Source: Curtobacterium sp. MCLR17_032
Lineage (GTDB): Bacteria > Actinomycetota > Actinomycetes > Actinomycetales > Microbacteriaceae
NCBI RefSeq assembly: GCF_003234795.2
Contig: NZ_CP126268.1
Span: forward strand, 1,178,001-1,242,000
Direction of reading: 5' to 3'
Length of the DNA: 64,000 bases
Shown here: piece after piece, positions 25,997 through 34,230 of the stretch
Numbering within the stretch: the stretch's first letter is position 1
Layout: each line of letters opens with the position of its first letter
Notes under the pieces: model-generated
Database searches by the model: none
Seen by the model: the letters and a program-made list of their open reading frames with translations, nothing else
What the model was told of the DNA's origin: nothing
Translations under genes and position numbers: made by a program

Positions 25997-27019
25997 TCAG
26001 TCGCGCTTGCGGTTCTCGACCAGGGCGAGCGCGTACGACTCCCACCACTGCCCGGCGGCCGGTCCGCCGTTGCAGCTGCCGTCGCTGAGGCCGGGCGTCT
26101 TCACCCAGAGCAACGCGTCGAGCCGGGTCGTGCCGCGGGTGACGTGGGGGAGCTGTCCGAGCCCGGCACCCTCGGGGTTGCACCAGTCCCCGCGCCAGCC
26201 CCGACCGTTCCGCGAGACGTCGATGACGAAGTGCGGGTCGCCGCCGATCGCGTCGGCGAGTTCGTCGGCGTAGGCGCGCTCCTGGTCGACGCGGTAGAAG
26301 TTCGACACGTTCGTGGCGAAGCCCTGCACCCGGTCGACGCCCGCGCGCCGCAGCCAGCCGGCCATCGTCCGGACCGGCACCCGGTTCTCGTTGCCACCGT
26401 CGAGGTACACGGTCAGCCCGTGCCCGGAGAGCGCCGTCACGGCCTTGCGGAGCAGCGGCAGCCGTGTGTCCCGCAGTCGCTCGCACACGGCGATCTGCGC
26501 GATCGAGTCCGGCTCGACCAGGACGACGGCGTGCGAGCCGGCGAGGGCGCGGACGACCGCGCGGACCCACGGCAGGTAGGCGTCCTCGGCGGTGCCGCCG
26601 CGCGACCAGTGCCCGCAGTCGCGGTCGGGGATCGCGTAGAGCACGAACACCGGGGTCGCGCGCTGCTCGCGCGCCGACGCCAGGACACGCTGCACGGTCG
26701 TGACCGTCTCCGGCACGGACGGCTTCGTCAGCCAGGTGGCGACCGGCTGGTCCGCGATCACGGCGAGGCGGTCCGCGGTGGAGGCCCGGCCCGCCTCCCG
26801 CGCGGCCGTCTCGTGCCAGCGTGCCTGGTTCGCGGTCGACGGCTGGCGGGCGAGACCGCCGGGCCACGCTTGGGCGACGCTCTTGCGCTGGGCGACCGGG
26901 CGGTCAGCGCCGTGCGGCAGCACCACGCTCACCGCCACGACGACGGCCACGACGAGCGCGCCGACGATCCCGATCCACGCCCACTGACGCGTGGACGAGG
27001 CGCGTTCCGGTCTCGGCAT
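25997..27019 (-). CDS. Glycoside hydrolase family 6 protein, membrane anchored
   Basis: 340 residues. An N-terminal membrane anchor or signal (about residues 15-35) precedes a single GH6 domain: LYAIPDRDCGHWSRGG (about 128-143) with the catalytic acid region, VLVEPDSIAQ (about 167-176), FVIDVSRNGRG and WVKTPGLSDGSC. Family members cleave beta-1,4-glucan (cellulose) with inversion. No carbohydrate-binding module is attached, so it may act on soluble oligosaccharides or amorphous cellulose near the cell. The ATG at 27019 has GGAGGAA upstream. The function fits a plant- or litter-associated lifestyle. Confidence 0.88.
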   Translation of the reverse strand: MPRPERASSTRQWAWIGIVGALVVAVVVAVSVVLPHGADRPVAQRKSVAQAWPGGLARQPSTANQARWHETAAREAGRASTADRLAVIADQPVATWLTKPSVPETVTTVQRVLASAREQRATPVFVLYAIPDRDCGHWSRGGTAEDAYLPWVRAVVRALAGSHAVVLVEPDSIAQIAVCERLRDTRLPLLRKAVTALSGHGLTVYLDGGNENRVPVRTMAGWLRRAGVDRVQGFATNVSNFYRVDQERAYADELADAIGGDPHFVIDVSRNGRGWRGDWCNPEGAGLGQLPHVTRGTTRLDALLWVKTPGLSDGSCNGGPAAGQWWESYALALVENRKRD

Positions 27020-27138
27020 CGGCCGTTCCTCCCTGTTGCGCGACGCCCCGACCCGCGTCCGCTGCTGCCGTCATGTTCCCATCCCATCGTCATGCGATGC
27101 CAGGGTGCTGCCCAGCAGGCGTGCCCCAGACTGACCTG

Positions 27139-27591
27139 ATGTTGCGGAAACTGCTCCTCCTGGCCCTGACCGGCGGCTACGCCTGGGTGATCTACCGGAT
27201 GACGCTGACCCCGCACGTGTTCACGTCGGCCGAGAACTCGCTGGTCCTGCACGCCATCGCCTGGGTGCAGCACCTGCCGCACGGTGCCTGGTTCACGTAC
27301 GACCGCACCGAGTTCCTGGCGAACGTCGCGATGTTCGTCCCGGTCGGGGTGATCGCCGCGCTGTGGCTGCCCCGACGCTGGTGGATCCTCGGCGCCCTGG
27401 TGGCGGTCGGGCTGTCGGTCGGGATCGAGTTCGCGCAGGCCGAGTACCTGCCGGCCCGGGTGGCCGACCCCCGCGACGTGCTGTCGAACGGCATGGGCGG
27501 CCTGCTCGGGGCGACGCTCGTCGGGTTCGTGCGGAGCCTGCTGCCCGAGCGTCGACGCCGTCGTCGGCCGCTGCGAGCACGGACGGTCTGA
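27139..27591 (+). CDS. VanZ-like family membrane protein
   Basis: 150 residues with about four membrane helices. It has the family pattern of a short helix 1, a loop with [19 protein letters not shown] (about residues 54-72), and [27 protein letters not shown] (about 97-123) resembling VanZ domains. The Arg-rich C-terminus is cytosolic. VanZ-like proteins are linked to lipoglycopeptide tolerance in some bacteria, but most have unknown roles. CAGACT (27127-27132) is 6 nt upstream of the ATG. It is divergent from the GH6 gene. Confidence 0.8.
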   Translation: MLRKLLLLALTGGYAWVIYRMTLTPHVFTSAENSLVLHAIAWVQHLPHGAWFTYDRTEFLANVAMFVPVGVIAALWLPRRWWILGALVAVGLSVGIEFAQAEYLPARVADPRDVLSNGMGGLLGATLVGFVRSLLPERRRRRRPLRARTV

Positions 27592-27625
27592 GCGACCGCG
27601 CCCCGTCGGCGCGTCCCTGCTCTGG

Positions 27626-27737
27626 TATGCTCGTTCGGTTGCCGTCGAACGGCCGCGGATCAAGAGCGCTCACGCATCAGGTGTGGGCACCGCGCAACGG
27701 ACAGAGCTCTCACGCAGAGCAGGAAAGGGGATCCTCC
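27626..27737 (+). promoter_or_regulatory. rpsO promoter and leader, possible S15 autoregulatory RNA
   Basis: TATGCT (27626-27631) is a good -10, giving a leader of about 100 nt. The leader holds a GCTCT/AGAGC hairpin (about 27708-27722) just before AAAGGGG, the ribosome-binding site. S15 represses its own mRNA through varied leader structures in many bacteria, including actinobacteria. Structure and control here are inferred. Confidence 0.45.
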
Positions 27738-28007
27738 ATGGCACTTGACGCGAAGATCAAGCAGGAGATCATCGAAGAGTACGCGACCCACCCGGGCGAC
27801 ACCGGATCCCCCGAGGTCCAGGTCGCCGTTCTGACGCGTCGTATCAACGACCTGAACGAGCACCTCAAGGAGCACAAGCACGACCACCACTCGCGTCGTG
27901 GTCTGCTCCTCATGGTCGGTCAGCGCCGCCGTCTCCTCGGGTACCTCTCCGACGTCGACATCGCCCGCTACCGCGCGCTCATCGAGCGTCTCGGCCTGCG
28001 CCGCTAG
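27738..28007 (+). CDS. rpsO: 30S ribosomal protein S15
   Basis: 89 residues and full length. It includes the family core [17 protein letters not shown] (about residues 23-39) and [21 protein letters not shown] (about 49-69), which bind 16S rRNA helices. It helps assemble the central domain of the small subunit. AAAGGGG precedes the ATG by 8 nt. pnp, often the next gene, is here separated by two genes. Confidence 0.98.
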   Translation: MALDAKIKQEIIEEYATHPGDTGSPEVQVAVLTRRINDLNEHLKEHKHDHHSRRGLLLMVGQRRRLLGYLSDVDIARYRALIERLGLRR

Positions 28008-28047
28008 TCAGATCCGGAGCACTGCCACCGCGCAGTCCTACTGATCG

Positions 28048-28087
28048 GAAGCCCCGTTCCTCCTGGTGAGGGACGGGGCTTCTGTCG
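28048..28087 (+). terminator. Intrinsic terminator of rpsO
   Basis: 14-bp stem with a single G-T wobble, arms 28048-28061 and 28069-28082, loop CCTGGTG, followed by TGTCGTTC. Located 40 bp after the rpsO stop. Confidence 0.8.
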
Positions 28088-28193
28088 TTCCCGGGCCTCT
28101 GCCGTTCCGCGTGCATCCGTCGCGGGAATGCGTCGGAGTCGTTCCGAGTTCCTGATACTGTTCATGCAAACGCATCGAAAGTCGGGAGTCTCC

Positions 28194-28820
28194 ATGACCA
28201 CCATCGCCGTCGTCTCCGCCGGTCTCTCCGAGCCCAGCTCGACCCGCCTGCTCGCCGACCGCCTCGGCGCCGCGACCCTCGAGGCCCTGTCGGCCGACAG
28301 CGCCGTCGCCGGAGACCGGGTGGAACTCCGGAACGTGGACCTCCGCCCGCTGGCGCACGAGATCACCGACGCCATGCTCACGCGCTTCGCCGCCCCGGCC
28401 CTGACGGCCGCGATGGCGACGGTGGTCGAGGCGGACGCCGTCGTCTTCGTCACCCCGGTCTTCACCGCCGGCATGAGCGGCCTGGCGAAGTCCTTCCTCG
28501 ACGTCCTCGACAAGGACGCCCTCACCGACATGCCCGTGCTGCTCGGTGCGACCGGTGGCACCGCACGCCACTCGCTCGCCCTCGAGCACGGCATCCGTCC
28601 GGTCTTCGCCTACCTCCGCGCCGCGGTCGTCCCCACCGGGGTGTTCGCCGCGACCGACGACTGGGGGAGCGACGACGCGGGCACGCTCGACGCGCGCATC
28701 CGCCGGGCCGGAGCCGACCTGACGTGGATGATGCGGGCCTCCCGTCGGCAGCCGCAGCAGGCGGACGCCCTGCCGGAGGTCGTGGACTTCGCGTCCCTCC
28801 TCGGTGGGGCGCAGCGCTAG
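28194..28820 (+). CDS. NAD(P)H-dependent FMN reductase family protein
   Basis: 208 residues of flavodoxin-like fold. The N-terminal VVSAGLSEPSSTRLLADRL (about residues 6-24) matches the FMN phosphate loop, TPVFTAGMSGLAKSFLD (about 88-104) the second FMN site, and LLGATGGTARHSLALEHGI (about 117-135) the third. It fits the CE1759-type FMN reductases of actinobacteria. GATACT (28154-28159) and GGGAG near the ATG give a leadered transcript. It is convergent with the secreted lysozyme-like gene, 18 bp away. Confidence 0.82.
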   Translation: MTTIAVVSAGLSEPSSTRLLADRLGAATLEALSADSAVAGDRVELRNVDLRPLAHEITDAMLTRFAAPALTAAMATVVEADAVVFVTPVFTAGMSGLAKSFLDVLDKDALTDMPVLLGATGGTARHSLALEHGIRPVFAYLRAAVVPTGVFAATDDWGSDDAGTLDARIRRAGADLTWMMRASRRQPQQADALPEVVDFASLLGGAQR

Positions 28821-28838
28821 CCGTACCCCTGCCGGCAC

Positions 28839-30050
28839 TCAGTACCAGTGCGGGTTGACGCTCATCTCGTGGTTCCAGGCGCCGCACGGCGTCCCGTAAC
28901 TGCTCTTGATGTAGGCCAGACCCCAGTTCACCTGGGTCTGCGCGTTCGTCCGCCAGTCCGCTCCGGCGGCGGCGAGCTTCGACGCGGGCAGTGCCTGCGG
29001 GATCCCGTAGGCACCACTCGACGCGTTCAGGGCGTTCGCGCGCCAGCCGGACTCCTGCGTCCACAGGGACACCAGGCAGCCGAACTGGTCGTCGCCCCAG
29101 CCGTAGTTGCCGAGGACGCTCCGTGCGTAGGCCTGCGCTGCGGACGGGTCGACCGCGACGCCGTCGGTGCTCGGGTAGTCGTTGCCCGATGACGCCCCGC
29201 CCGACGGGGTGGGTGCGGCCGCTGCTGCCGCCGCGGCCTGGGCGGCGGCCCGCGCCGCTGCCGCCTGTGCCGCGGCCTGCGCGGCGACCGCCTGTCCGAC
29301 TTCGTAGCGACGCTGCGTCTCGGCGGTCGAGTCCCGGAGTGTCGCGAGCTGCTGGTAGAGCTCGTCACTGTGCGACTCGGTCGACGCGACCGCGGCGTCC
29401 GCACGCTGCTGGGCGGCCTTCGCGGTCGCCGCCTTCGCCTCGGCCTCGGCCGCGAGCGAGGCACGCTCGTCCTCGGCCCGGGCGGCCTGGTCGTGCAGCG
29501 AGGACGCCGTCTTCGCCGACACCGAGGCGTCGTCGAGCACACCGGCCCAGGTCGTCGACAGCTGGTCGAGCGCACCGAGCTGGTACAGCAGTGCATCCGG
29601 GTTGCCGGCGGTCGCGATCCGCGTCGTCATCTGGTCGGTCGAGCCGTCGCGGTACAGGTCCGCGGCCAGTCGCCCGGCCCGGGTCTGCGCACGCTTCGCG
29701 GTCTCCGCCGCCTGGTCGGCGTGGGCCTGGAGGCTCGTGGCCGTCTGGGTGGCCTGGGCCAGGTCCGCCTCGGCCTGCGTCGCCTCCGCGGAGCGGTCGA
29801 GGGCGACCTGCGACTTCGCGGCGGCGTCGGCCTGCACCGACTTCAGGGCTGCCTGGACCCTCGTGACCTCGGTCTGCTTGGCCTGCTCGTTCCCCTTCGC
29901 GCGCTGCACGTCCTGCCACGTCGGGTAGTCCGTGGCGGAGGCCGGCGCAGCACCGACCACCGGGACGACCAGGGCGCCGACGAGCACGGTGACGGCGAAG
30001 AGGACGTGTCGCCCGTGCGGCCGACGGACGAGGGTGGGATTCCGAGGCAT
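28839..30050 (-). CDS. Secreted coiled-coil protein with lysozyme-like C-terminus
   Basis: 403 residues. A signal peptide ends in ASA near residue 39. A long Ala/Gln-rich coiled coil covers about 45-275, interrupted by LYRDGSTDQMTTRIATAGNPDALLYQLG, the pattern of PcsB/RipA-type hinge domains. An Ala-Pro linker and a C-terminal lysozyme/transglycosylase-like domain (CLVSLWTQESGWRANALN with the Glu) end in YGTPCGAW. It probably cleaves or remodels peptidoglycan outside the membrane. Ordinarily rpsO and pnp are neighbours; this gene and the FMN reductase interrupt them. Confidence 0.82.
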   Translation of the reverse strand: MPRNPTLVRRPHGRHVLFAVTVLVGALVVPVVGAAPASATDYPTWQDVQRAKGNEQAKQTEVTRVQAALKSVQADAAAKSQVALDRSAEATQAEADLAQATQTATSLQAHADQAAETAKRAQTRAGRLAADLYRDGSTDQMTTRIATAGNPDALLYQLGALDQLSTTWAGVLDDASVSAKTASSLHDQAARAEDERASLAAEAEAKAATAKAAQQRADAAVASTESHSDELYQQLATLRDSTAETQRRYEVGQAVAAQAAAQAAAARAAAQAAAAAAAAPTPSGGASSGNDYPSTDGVAVDPSAAQAYARSVLGNYGWGDDQFGCLVSLWTQESGWRANALNASSGAYGIPQALPASKLAAAGADWRTNAQTQVNWGLAYIKSSYGTPCGAWNHEMSVNPHWY

Positions 30051-30116
30051 GCCAGCAGGCTAGGTGAGGACACGCCCGTTCTCCTGGAGCACCGCCGCTC
30101 GTCCACCACGGAATGC

Positions 30117-30331
30117 TAAGGTCGGCTGGTCTGGGGACCGTTCCCCGAGACGAACCATGACATCGCACGCAGACCGGCACGAAGCTGGTCATCGGTGGTG
30201 GCGTCCGGGCCGGTTGTCGTCCCGTGTGCTTCTACTGCTGGCCAGACATGCGTTCCGCGTCGTGGAGCGCACGTGCACGAGTGTGCCCGAGGCCTGGTCT
30301 GCTGCACGAAAAACGCAAGGAGGCATCCTCT
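30117..30331 (+). promoter_or_regulatory. pnp promoter and ~200-nt leader
   Basis: TAAGGT (30117-30122) is a plausible -10 and would give a leader of about 200 nt before pnp, which ends with AAGGAGG 8 nt before the ATG. The GAGG of the ribosome-binding site can pair with CCTC just after it. Long pnp leaders commonly mediate autoregulation; this is inferred. No gene is seen in 30051-30331. Confidence 0.4.
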
Positions 30332-32620
30332 ATGGAGGGTCCCGAGATCAAGTTCGCGGAAGCGACCATCGACAACGGTCGCTTCGGCACCAGGACGGTC
30401 CGGTTCGAGACCGGTCGTCTCGCGCAGCAGGCACAGGGTGCCGTCGCCGCGTACCTCGACGAAGAGACCATGCTGCTGTCGGCCACCAGCGCCGGCAAGC
30501 ACCCGCGTGAGGGCTTCGACTTCTTCCCGCTGACGGTCGACGTCGAAGAGCGCTCGTACGCCGCCGGCAAGATCCCCGGCTCGTTCTTCCGCCGCGAAGG
30601 CCGCCCCAGCACCGAGGCGATCCTCGTCTGCCGCCTGATCGACCGGCCGCTGCGCCCGTCGTTCGTCGACGGCCTCCGCAACGAGGTCCAGATCGTCATC
30701 ACCGTCCTGAGCATCGCCCCGGACGAGTTCTACGACGCGCTGGCCATCAACGCCGCGTCCGCGTCCACGCAGATCTCCGGTCTGCCGTTCTCCGGCCCGA
30801 TCGCCGGTGTGCGTCTCGCGCTCATCCCGGGCGCGAACGGCACCGACCAGTGGGTCGCGTTCCCGAAGGCGTCGCAGCTGGCCGAGGCCGTCTTCGACCT
30901 CACCGTCGCGGGCCGTGTCGTCACCGACGAAGCGGGCAACGAAGACGTCGCGATCATGATGGTCGAAGCCGAGGCCACCGAGCACAGCTGGGACCTCATC
31001 CAGGGCGGCGCCACCAAGCCCGACGAGTCCGTCGTCGCGCAGGGCCTCGAAGCGGCCAAGCCGTTCCTCAAGGCCCTCGTCGAGGCGCAGGCGAAGCTCG
31101 CCGCGCAGTCGGCCAAGGAGATCCAGGACTTCCCGGTCTTCCCGCCCTACGCCGACGAGGTCTACGCGGCCGTCGAGTCCCTCGCGCTCTCCGAGCTCGG
31201 TGACGTCTACAAGATCGCCGCCAAGACCGAGCGCCAGGACGCCGACGACGCACTCAAGTCGCGCGTCAAGGCAGCCATCGCCGAGCAGGTCTCCGCGGGC
31301 ACGCTGCCCGAGGTCGCCAACAGCCAGGTCGGCGCCGCCTACAAGTCGGTCACGAAGAAGGTCGTCCGCGGCCGCATCCTCACCGAGCAGATCCGCATGG
31401 ACGGCCGCGGCCTCGCCGACATCCGTCCGCTCGACGCCGAGGTCGCCGTGATCCCGCGCGTCCACGGTTCCGCGGTGTTCCAGCGCGGCGAGACGCAGAT
31501 CCTCGGCGTCACCACGCTGAACATGCTCAAGATGGAGCAGCAGATCGACTCGCTGTCGCCCATCACGAAGAAGCGCTACCTGCACCACTACAACTTCCCG
31601 CCGTACTCGACCGGTGAGACCGGTCGCGTCGGTTCGCCGAAGCGTCGCGAGATCGGGCACGGCTTCCTCGCCGAGCGCGCCCTCGTGCCGGTGCTGCCGT
31701 CGCGCGAGGAGTTCCCGTACGCCATCCGTCAGGTCTCCGAGGCGCTCAGCTCCAACGGTTCCACCTCGATGGGTTCCGTCTGCGCCTCGACCCTGTCGCT
31801 CCTCAACGCCGGTGTGCCCCTCAAGGCCCCGGTCGCGGGCATCGCGATGGGCCTCGTCTCCGACACCGTCGACGGCCAGACCCGCTACGCGGCGCTGACC
31901 GACATCCTCGGTGCCGAGGACGCACTCGGTGACATGGACTTCAAGGTCGCCGGTACCTCCGAGTTCGTCACCGCGATCCAGCTCGACACCAAGCTCGACG
32001 GCATCCCGTCGTCCGTGCTCGACGCCGCGCTGAAGCAGGCCAAGGAAGCCCGTTCGGCCATCCTCGGTGTCCTCAACGAGGCCATCGACGGACCCGACGA
32101 GATGGCCGACACCGCCCCGCGCGTGATCTCGGTCAACATCCCGGTCGACAAGATCGGCGAGCTGATCGGCCCGAAGGGCAAGACGATCAACGGCATCCAG
32201 GACACCACGGGCGCCGACATCTCGATCGAGGACGACGGCACGGTCTACATCGGTGCCGTCGACGGTCCGTCCGCCGAGGCCGCGCGTGCGCAGGTCAACG
32301 CGATCGCGAACCCGACGAACCCGGAGATCGGGGACCAGTTCCTCGGCACGGTCGTCAAGATCGCGACGTTCGGTGCCTTCGTGTCGCTGATGCCGGGTCG
32401 TGACGGTCTGCTGCACGTCTCCGAGGTCCGCAAGCTCGCCGGTGGCAAGCGTGTGGAGAACGTCGAGGACGTCCTGGGCGTCGGCCAGAAGATCCTGGTC
32501 GAGGTCACCAAGGTGGACGACCGCGGCAAGCTCTCGCTCGCCCCGGTCGTGGCCGACGAGGTCGACACCGAGGGTCGCGACGACCACGGCACCCACACCG
32601 AGGTCCCCGCCGAAGGCTGA
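30332..32620 (+). CDS. pnp: Polyribonucleotide nucleotidyltransferase (PNPase)
   Basis: 762 residues with two RNase PH-like cores, KH domain ([12 protein letters not shown]) near residue 610 and S1 domain ([18 protein letters not shown]) near 675. It degrades RNA 3'-5' with phosphate in the cytosol. ATG 30332 follows AAGGAGG; earlier in-frame codons encode no family sequence. A perfect 16-bp terminator follows. Confidence 0.97.
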   Translation: MEGPEIKFAEATIDNGRFGTRTVRFETGRLAQQAQGAVAAYLDEETMLLSATSAGKHPREGFDFFPLTVDVEERSYAAGKIPGSFFRREGRPSTEAILVCRLIDRPLRPSFVDGLRNEVQIVITVLSIAPDEFYDALAINAASASTQISGLPFSGPIAGVRLALIPGANGTDQWVAFPKASQLAEAVFDLTVAGRVVTDEAGNEDVAIMMVEAEATEHSWDLIQGGATKPDESVVAQGLEAAKPFLKALVEAQAKLAAQSAKEIQDFPVFPPYADEVYAAVESLALSELGDVYKIAAKTERQDADDALKSRVKAAIAEQVSAGTLPEVANSQVGAAYKSVTKKVVRGRILTEQIRMDGRGLADIRPLDAEVAVIPRVHGSAVFQRGETQILGVTTLNMLKMEQQIDSLSPITKKRYLHHYNFPPYSTGETGRVGSPKRREIGHGFLAERALVPVLPSREEFPYAIRQVSEALSSNGSTSMGSVCASTLSLLNAGVPLKAPVAGIAMGLVSDTVDGQTRYAALTDILGAEDALGDMDFKVAGTSEFVTAIQLDTKLDGIPSSVLDAALKQAKEARSAILGVLNEAIDGPDEMADTAPRVISVNIPVDKIGELIGPKGKTINGIQDTTGADISIEDDGTVYIGAVDGPSAEAARAQVNAIANPTNPEIGDQFLGTVVKIATFGAFVSLMPGRDGLLHVSEVRKLAGGKRVENVEDVLGVGQKILVEVTKVDDRGKLSLAPVVADEVDTEGRDDHGTHTEVPAEG

Positions 32621-32640
32621 TCCCCGATCACCTGAAGCCC

Positions 32641-32676
32641 ACAACGGCCGCCGTCCTGCTGGACGGCGGCCGTTGT
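32641..32676. terminator. Terminator between pnp and PEBP gene
   Basis: Perfect 16-bp stem, arms 32641-32656 and 32661-32676, loop TGCT, between convergent genes. Serves pnp and probably the opposite transcript too. Confidence 0.82.
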
Positions 32677-32684
32677 CGTGCGGG

Positions 32685-33212
32685 TCAGGAGGCGGGCGTC
32701 TCCTGGATGCCGACGAGCTGCGCGCGACCGAGCAGGTGCTCGCGGAACATGAAGCCGACGACGGCCGGGGTCGCCTCGGCGGGGACCTCGAGCGTCGGGA
32801 CGTCCAGCGCGCTCAGCGTGAAGACGTAGCGGTGGGGGCCGTGGCCGGCGGGCGGAGCGGCACCGAGGAAGGTGTCGGTGCCGAACTCGTTGCGGCGGCG
32901 TGTGGCGCCGGCGGGCAGCAGGGCGTCGTCGGTGCCGGCGCCCTGCGGCAGCGAGCTGACCGAGGCGGGGATGTCCGACAGCGTCCAGTGCCAGAAGCCG
33001 GAGCCGGTCGGGGCGTCGGGGTCGTACACGGTGAGGACGAAGCTCTGGGTGCCCTCGGGTGCGCCGGACCACGTCAGCTCGGGGGAGCGGTCCGCGCCGC
33101 CGGCGTCGGCGCCGCGGGCTTCCTGCGGCAGCGTGCCGCCGTCGGTGAACTCGGGGCTGGTGAGGTCGAAGGTCGGGACGTCCGGCAGGTTCCAGTTGGG
33201 GTCGTTGGTCAT
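32685..33212 (-). CDS. YbhB/YbcL family Raf-kinase-inhibitor-like (PEBP) protein
   Basis: 175 residues. The PEBP fold is shown by SPELTWSGAPEGTQSFVLTV (about residues 43-62), the ligand-pocket DPDAPTGSGFWHW (about 64-76) and GHGPHRYVFTLSALD (about 124-138). Bacterial homologues have unclear ligands. ATG 33212 is chosen because the protein begins TNDPNWNLPDVPTFDL there and TTGGCT lies 6 nt upstream; a start 15 nt earlier is possible. No signal peptide is visible. Confidence 0.88.
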   Translation of the reverse strand: MTNDPNWNLPDVPTFDLTSPEFTDGGTLPQEARGADAGGADRSPELTWSGAPEGTQSFVLTVYDPDAPTGSGFWHWTLSDIPASVSSLPQGAGTDDALLPAGATRRRNEFGTDTFLGAAPPAGHGPHRYVFTLSALDVPTLEVPAEATPAVVGFMFREHLLGRAQLVGIQETPAS

Positions 33213-33310
33213 GCTCCGAGCCAACACCCGCCGACCCGACGGAACCGGGGAACGACCCGGGGGAGTGCTCAGGCAGCTGCGGTCAGGCGGCTGCTGTCCG
33301 GCAGCTGCGC

Positions 33311-33982
33311 TCAGGCAGCGAGGACGCGCTCGGCCACGCGGCCGAGTGCTGCCGTCGCGGCGATCGCGTCGCCCGCGTAGGCACCGCTCATCGCCCCGTC
33401 GCGCGCGAGCATGAGCTCGTCGGCGCCGTCACCCGGCAGCGGGTGACCGGAGTCCTGCAGCAGGTCGCCGAGGCGTTCGGTGTACCAGTCGCGGTGCATG
33501 GCGACGACCTGACGGACCGGGTCGCGCGGGTCGTGGTACTCGGCGGCGGCGTTGAGGAACGCACAGCCGCGGAACTCGGCCTGGTTGACCTCGGCGGCGA
33601 GGGCGTCGACCCAGGCGCGGACCGCTGACTCCGGGGCGTCCGCGCCGGCGACGATCCGGTCCATGCGGGCCTGCACACGAGCGTGCTGCTCGTGCATGTA
33701 GGCGAGGATCAGGTTGTCCTTCGAGCCGTAGTGCTTGTAGAACGTCGCCTTCGTGACGCTCGCCTCGGAGATGAGGCGGTCGACGCCGACGCCGTGGATG
33801 CCCTCTTCGTAGAACAGCCGGAGGGCCGTCTCGAGGATACGGACCTTCGCGCCGCCGGAACGGGGAGCCGGGGGGACGCTCGACCCGTCCGGCGACGGAA
33901 GGTTCTGGGTGCTCGGGGCCGGTCCTTGCAGACGCTGACCCAGGAGACGCTGGACGGTCGGTTGGGGGGAATCGACCGTCAC
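33311..33982 (-). CDS. TetR-family transcriptional regulator
   Basis: 223 residues. A disordered 40-residue leader precedes a TetR DNA-binding domain (VRILETALRLFYEEGIHGV then ASVTKATFYKHYGSKDNLI, about residues 47-90); the ligand-binding domain follows. A strong palindrome lies 135-160 bp upstream, overlapping the likely -35 region of its own promoter, so autorepression is probable. The target genes and ligand are unknown; the divergent neighbour is the M16 peptidase. Confidence 0.9.
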   Translation of the reverse strand: MTVDSPQPTVQRLLGQRLQGPAPSTQNLPSPDGSSVPPAPRSGGAKVRILETALRLFYEEGIHGVGVDRLISEASVTKATFYKHYGSKDNLILAYMHEQHARVQARMDRIVAGADAPESAVRAWVDALAAEVNQAEFRGCAFLNAAAEYHDPRDPVRQVVAMHRDWYTERLGDLLQDSGHPLPGDGADELMLARDGAMSGAYAGDAIAATAALGRVAERVLAA

Positions 33983-34059
33983 AGCGTGGCTCTCCTTGGG
34001 TCATCGGCTCCGCGGCGGAGTGGGGGGACTCATTGCCGCGCAGGACTGATGTCCCGAGC

Positions 34060-34096
34060 CACCGGGTCGAGATCTAGGGGGGCTCTCGACCCGGTG
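34060..34096 (-). ncRNA. 13-bp hairpin in tetR leader
   Basis: Perfect stem of 13 bp, arms 34060-34072 and 34084-34096, extended by an outer GATGTC/GACATC pair after a 6-nt bulge. On the minus strand it lies in the tetR 5' leader, just after a TACAGT -10 (complement of 34102-34107). It could affect termination or translation, or be a terminator of unrelated transcripts. Structure is seen; role unknown. Confidence 0.4.
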
Positions 34097-34116
34097 ACAT
34101 CACTGTAGCACGAGGA

Positions 34117-34142
34117 GGACAGACAGACGAGTCGGTCTGTCC
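34117..34142. promoter_or_regulatory. TetR-type operator palindrome
   Basis: A 26-bp near-palindrome with outer arms GGACAGAC (34117-34124) and GTCTGTCC (34135-34142), and inner GAC/GTC matches; 22 of 26 positions are symmetric. It overlaps the -35 position of the tetR promoter. The form fits TetR autoregulatory operators. The site is about 90 bp upstream of the divergent M16 gene. Confidence 0.6.
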
Positions 34143-34230
34143 ACAATTCTTGTACCCCACTTCGAGTGGCGTGCCCCGCCAGCCCGTCAAACTGGGCGAC
34201 GGGTGTCCGCGCTTCAGTAGAGTCATGACG

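Noticed and set aside
5000..33000. Search for a defence island or biosynthetic cluster around the helicase, Fic, Nudix, GH6 and HelD genes
   Set aside because: These genes are scattered, on mixed strands and each explained singly. No coupled partner genes, transposases, integrases or regulators unify them.
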